A stretch of DNA of 25,219 nt from Zasmidium citrigriseum. Lineage: Eukaryota; Ascomycota; Dothideomycetes; Mycosphaerellales; Mycosphaerellaceae. The position numbers and the translations under genes are program-made. The stretch lies in assembly GCA_002786025.1 (NCBI GenBank), contig NHNW01000133.1, positions 1-25,219 of the forward strand, read 5' to 3'. Below, piece by piece: positions 20,159 through 25,219 of this stretch (within the stretch, counting starts at the first letter, position 1; each line of letters opens with the position of its first letter). A model generated the notes under the pieces. The model did not search any database. It had not been told where the DNA came from and saw only the letters and a program-made list of their open reading frames with translations.

Positions 20159-23100
20159 AGCCGCTCCTACCTAATTTAGAAGTTATACCCTTTACGCTAA
20201 TAATCTTAACCCTAGCTCGCTAGCCTCTTAACTTACTCGAGTAACGCGTAGTAGTTAATTATAAGCTAGAACCTCTAATCTTAGCTCTAATTTACTAGAT
20301 ACTCGAGGAATCTACGTATAGGCTACCTCTTATATATATATACGCCTATATTAAGCTATTTTAGGTTAGTCTACCTTCTTCCCCTAATAAAACCCTCTCT
20401 ATACTATTATAGAGCCGCTCGAGCCGTCTTTATTACCTAGCGCCTTAGTCTAAATACCTATTAAGTAGAACTAACGCTCCTTCCTTTCCTAACTAGTTAC
20501 TTAAAGTAACGAGATTCTTAGAATTTACTATAAAATACTACTAGTAGCTTTACTACGTATCCCCTACTACGACTTATCTATATCTATATTACGAACCTCG
20601 CTCGCGTACGTATATATACGTATTTACTCCTCGAGAATTCGATTTTAACTACCCTTAATTTATAAGCTTTACTATATACTCTCTAATACGCCTACTACTC
20701 GCCTTTACGACCGCCTCTTCTCTCTACCTATTACTCGTCTTCTTACGCGTATACCTCCTTTAGTATACTTATAAGATAGCTAATATAGATACTCTAGAAG
20801 TTCTAGTTATTACTAAGTCTAAGTAGCTAGCTAAGTAGTAGACTACGCCTACTACTAAGGAGCCTTATCTATCGACCTCCTCTTCTTCTAACTCCTTTAA
20901 GGCTATTAATATAATACTAGCCGCTTATAGATAAGTCCTATCCTCGGCGAGTAATACTATAGTTGCTCTAACTACCTAGGCTATAATAAGCTACGCTACT
21001 TCCTAGTAGGATATTCCCGAGCTTATTAGTATTACTAATACTATATAGCGCTTCGATATTACAAATTATAATAATTTTAAGATATAGTTCTTCCGTAGCT
21101 ATAATCTAAGTAAGATATCTAGAATTACTACTACTCTAGATAAAGTACTTAAGGAGAATAATAGCGATCGCTTAGAGGCTATTCTCGTTCTCCTTAAGTA
21201 TACTAATAATATAGTAGAGGAGTTTAAGGAGTACCTAGACGCTAGCTTAGGAGGAATCGTCCTCCTTACTAAATAGCTTAAGGGCTCTATTAAAGTTAAG
21301 GAGCTACTTAAGGATACTTAGCCTAATATAACGATAGTAGTAACCTAGTAAGATATAGCTATCCGCTATACTCGTAGCTATATTATCGTCGAGCGAATCC
21401 TTACTAAGGATATCTCGATAGTTATTCTATACTACTACTCGTACCTTATAAACGAGAAGCGCTAAGCTAAAGAGGCTACTACTAGCGCTAATCCTAGTCC
21501 TCTCCTTAGCTCGAATAAAGTTATCGCGTAGGCCTAGATCTTAGAAGAGTCTATTAAGAACGACTATAACTAGCGCTAGATTATTAGCGCTATTAACGTT
21601 TACTATTTATAACGTATAGAATTAGAGCTTATTCGTATTAAGTCTTACTATAACTTGTCTACTTTCTCCTTCTAGCCTAACTATAAGGATCTTCGTAAGA
21701 CGCTCTCTAGCTTCTTAAAGAAAGGTACTACTTAGGCTATTAATATTTAGGTTACTAATACTACTCTAGTAGATATTAATAAGTATCTAAAGTAGAAGTC
21801 TTAGGATAAGTACTCGACTATCTAGGGTAAGCGAGAGAAGGATAATTATAATAATAACCTTTACTATATTACTATAGATATTAAGTTTAGAAATCTCTTC
21901 TACTAGACTTAGGCTAACTATAAGAACGACGATACTAGCGATACTACGAAGGTTAACTCCTCTTAGTTCTAGATCTTCGCTCCTTAATCTCGTATTAAGC
22001 GAGAGTTTAAGGCCCCTAGCTAGACTAGTTAGAAGCGGGCTAGGTCTCTAAGCCTATACTATAAGATACTAGCTATAATTAAGCGTATAAGGGCTATCTA
22101 GTAGACTAGCCTAGAGAAGGTTAAGAAGACCTTTACGTAGCTCTAGCCGAGAGGAGATAGTAGCCCTAAGAAGAAGCTAAAGCCTTCGAAGCCTACGCCT
22201 TAGAGTCTCGTTATCCGTTCTTCTTAGATACCTACTATAGATAGTAGGGCTAACCCTTAAGTCGTCGAGCCTACTATTCTAGAGACGTAGAAGCTAGAGG
22301 CTAGCCGTTAGCCTAACTCGTCTATATCTAAGGCTAGTAACGATAGTAATAATAAGATTCTAGTTAATACTAATAACGAGCTTAATAGTTACTAGAAGAC
22401 GCTTAGACCTAAGGGTAAGAAGTTAGTATTCCCTTCCTTAGGAGATATCTTTAGGCGTATTACTTCGCGTACTATATACGGAGATACTAGGGTAGAAGTC
22501 GGTCTAGAGCCTAAATCTTAGGTCTAGCTAACTATTAAGAGTAGAGATAAGCTAGAGAAGGACCTCGATAAGCTCCGAGAGATTAATAGTACTACTTGGG
22601 ATAATATTACTACTAATACTACTAACCCGTTACCTAATAACGAAGATAACGGCGAAGACGAGGATAAACCTAAATCTAAGGCTCCTTCGATAGGTAGTAT
22701 CGACCTCGGCCGCCTTCTAGACGCTAGTAACCGCCTTACTACGCTAATTAAAGTTCCTCTAGCTCGTAAGGTATTATACTACTATACTAAAGACTATAGA
22801 TACCTACCTACGAAGTATCCTAAGTATAGAAATATTAACGCCTTAACCTTTAGGAACGCTATAAAGAAGGTACGTAAGCTACTAGCTATAGACTATACTA
22901 GCGCGTAGAGGTATTTAAGGAAGTACTTCGTTACTATTATAGACGACCTTCTTACGCCTTACTAGGATTATATTAAGGAGTCCTTAATTCCTTTCGGCTA
23001 CTCTAGTAATTCCTTAGAATATATATATAGTAGTAAGATCTAGGAGTTTCTTCGAGACTTAATACGCGATATTAATACCTATAGTAACCCTACTTACGCT

Positions 23101-25219
23101 CTCGACTCGCCTAAAGAGAACTCCTTATTCGAGTACTATACTATTATTAGCGTTCCTACTTCTCGCCGCCGCCTTATATTATATAATAGCTACGTACCTA
23201 CGAGCGTAGATATAGGCTAGACGCTTAGTAATCTCGATCCTATAGCTCTTCTAGATAGTCTCTACCCTAACCTAAGGGCCCTTTTAGACTTTTCTAGTAT
23301 AGCTATAGTCGATACTATATCTTAGCTAGAACTAGTCCGTTTAGAGATCTCTTCGCTAGCCGTTCTTCTTAATCGAATCTATACTAATATACCTAGGTAC
23401 TCTACTAACCTAGTAGTTTTAAACTCTTACTACTACTTATTTAGCTAGCTTATTAATACTAATCTACTCCTTTACCTCTTAGCTATTTATTGTAGTAAGA
23501 GTAAGAATTACCGAGTTATCGCCTACTCGTCTACTTTTAAGCTTCTAGAGAATAATATATACTAGCGAAACGATATTACCTTCTAGTATACTAAGAATAA
23601 TATTAAGAACGTTAGGTTAGACGCTCTTCGAGAGTTCGTCGTATATATAGGCTATAATAACTAGCTAGTCTATCCTATTAAGCTATACGACCCTACTAAG
23701 AAGTCTATAAACGCTCTAAAGCCTAAGTCTAAGAACTTTAATAATAAGTACGATAATAAGCCTAGCGTAGTCGTTAATAGGTATATCGAGGGATAGATAC
23801 CTATACTATATAAGTAAGTACTCGAGGAGGTTAATAAAGGTACTAAGAACTAGTAGATTAAGGTTTAAGATCTACTTAAGTATTTCTAGGAAATAGGCCT
23901 TAATATAGCGTTTATAAGCGAGCTTAAGAAGTAGTACCCGTATTCGCTATAAAAGCTTAATAGCGACCTCTTTAGATCCGTTAGAATCTTTAAAGCCTTT
24001 ACGCCTCGTATTAACGTCTACTTTTAGCTAAATACTAGCTAGGTTTAGTATATAGCTCGCTTTCTACCTATCGTAGAAGGCTATATTCTCGCTAGGCGAC
24101 GTAAGGTTAGTAAGCTTCGCGACGCTAACGTTATATTAAAGCCGCCTCCTTTCCTACTTACTAGTTAAGATCTTAAGTACTCGCTTTCCCTAAACGCTCC
24201 TCTAGTTTTCCCTCTATCTTTCCTATACTAATAGCTACCGCCTTTATTAAGAGCTTTACTTCTTAGTAATAGCTAGGACTACCCTAATACGGTCGCGGAT
24301 CTAAATATACTATTTAGTAAGGATTACGAAGCTTAGCGGCGGGTTATTATTAAGACTAGGTTCGAGAACTTAGAGGTATTTAGATCGCTTTTTAATAACC
24401 TCGTTAATATAGTTCGAAAAGACGCCCCTATACTAGGTATTTATAGTAGTATTAAGCTTAATAACTTTTAAGTCCTTACTAGTAAGAAGATCTAGATAAT
24501 AGAGACCTTAACTAATAAGTTCCTTATTACTTCTAGCTAAGCTAAACGACTTTAGACCCTACCTAGCTACGCCTAGTTTAACGTAAAGGATAATAGTAGT
24601 ATAGAGGATAGACCTAAGACTAGAGAATCTTAGAACTAGGACTAGATTCGCGACTAGGCTTTTAACGACCTTAATCGTATAGGCGACCTACCTCGATCTA
24701 AGTACTATATCTTACGCTACGCCTTACCCCTTAAGCTATAGGTAGACCTAAAGAAGCTAGCTACTATACTACTACTCTCTACTACTTCTAGTTATACTAG
24801 CTCTACTAAGGATACTAATATAGAGGAGGCTAATTTATAGCCCGTTTCGAGCGATAGAACTACTCGATCGATAGCTACGAAGACCTCTAGCTAAGCCGTA
24901 CCTTCGTTAAAGACGCCTAAGAAGGCCGCGAGAAAGCTAAAGAAGACTACTACTACCTCTATAGAAGGTATTAATTAGGAAGACTTAATAAACGATAAGG
25001 ACGAGCCTTAGGCCTAGCTAAAGTAGACTAAGAAGGGTATAGTAGCAAAGAAGGCTACTAAGACGTAGTTATAGGTTACTAACGATAGTAGAAACGGGGA
25101 TAATACTAGAGGACTAGGTAAGTAGCCTATAAAGAGAAGTAGGAGGACTAATACTTAGGCTACTAAGAAGTAAGATTCTTCGGCGAATAGAGTTTAAGTT
25201 AGGCTAGTTTCGAAGGTTT
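20155..25219 (+). pseudogene. RIP-degraded giant ORF (at least 1,688 codons), unknown product, cut by window edge
   Basis: A single frame runs from ATA (former ATG) at 20155 to the end of the window with no indel. Two retained sites agree with it: TGG (Trp) at 22597-22599 and TGT (Cys) at 23491-23493. A hydrophobic segment (LLLAFTTASSLYLLLVFL, about 20691-20745) is followed by helical sequence with YNNFKMQFFR (about 21067) and DKVLKENNSDRLEAILVLL (about 21139-21196). A Lys/Ser/Pro-rich region spans about 21960-22420, then an acidic spacer near 22640-22670 (NNEDNGEDEDKPK). Globular-looking sequence runs to about 24750 and a very basic Lys/Thr-rich tail (KKAARKLKKTTTT) lies at about 24919-24960. 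A second start near 20785 would skip the hydrophobic part. No known domain was recognised. Confidence 0.6.

Larger units (their letters stand above)
1..25219. other. RIP-saturated block (whole window)
   Basis: Long stretches contain no CA or TG dinucleotide on either strand (the first 190 bases, for example), whereas TA is extremely common and CG is retained. Known RIP in Pezizomycotina converts CpA to TpA on both strands of duplicated DNA and gives this signature. Conserved protein motifs confirm the direction of change: zinc-ligand Cys and His codons read as Tyr, Trp and Gln codons as stops, and Asp after a T as Asn. Surviving CA/TG sites are most often in CAA/TTG context and are clearly rarer from 14 kb to the right end than in the LTR element. 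Base composition stays moderate because only CpA seems to have been attacked. I could not run dinucleotide statistics; this is a visual reading. Confidence 0.93.

Noticed and set aside
22915..22960. MDDLL-like stretch as an RT YxDD motif in the third large frame
   Set aside because: No other RT motif surrounds it at the right spacing, so the match is judged to be chance.
1..25219. Alternative genetic code (TAA/TAG as sense codons) instead of mutation
   Set aside because: ATG starts, catalytic Asp, and Cys and His ligands are lost as well, and CA/TG are missing in non-coding LTR sequence too. This fits RIP, not codon reassignment.

Overview
The window reads as a 25.2 kb block of an ascomycete (Pezizomycotina-type) genome that has been saturated by repeat-induced point mutation (RIP). 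CpA and TpG are almost absent from both strands while TpA is abundant and CpG is kept. This is the expected outcome of C-to-T change at CpA on either strand. CAA, CAG and TGG codons have become TAA/TAG, ATG has become ATA, Cys and His codons have become Tyr, and TGA has become TAA. Normal gene finding therefore sees nothing, and only one 61-codon stretch happens to be open with a surviving ATG. If TAA/TAG are read as Gln/Trp and ATA as Met, long reading frames reappear. Every gene listed here is such a fossil. Apart from the retroelement's gag and pol and the shorter ORFs, their frames run for thousands of bases without an obvious indel.

Layout. (1) 1-5254: two minus-strand fossil ORFs (1-1613, cut by the window edge, and about 2004-4326) flank a pair of tRNA-like repeats. 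A possible plus-strand ORF (4383-5216) follows. No families were recognised. (2) 5255-14211: a 695-bp unit is present twice, head to tail. Copy A is split at 5683/13250 by a complete Ty3/gypsy LTR retrotransposon of 7,561 bp (5684-13244); copy B (13517-14211) is the uninterrupted, empty-site version. The retrotransposon has 231-bp LTRs, TAGAT target duplications, a purine tract, gag with a zinc knuckle, and pol with protease, RT, RNase H, integrase and a C-terminal chromodomain, so it is a chromovirus. Between pol and the 3' LTR it carries an unidentified 354-codon ORF on the opposite strand. (3) 14212-25219: about 11 kb of almost continuous plus-strand fossil coding sequence in three successive frames (about 170, about 1,790 and at least 1,688 codons), running off the right edge. 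No domain was recognised. The second and third frames meet in a 4-base overlap that reads ATAA, as expected from a RIP-converted ATGA stop-start. This unidentified multi-ORF unit is the best candidate for something undescribed.

Chronology. The LTR element landed in copy A after the 695-bp unit had been duplicated. The two LTRs differ at only five positions, all transitions. The retrotransposon keeps visibly more CpA/TpG sites than the 14-25 kb block, which fits a later arrival or fewer RIP cycles. Two single N characters (6079 and 13516) fall at a gag frame change and at the junction of the two 695-bp copies, so both look like assembly-uncertain points.
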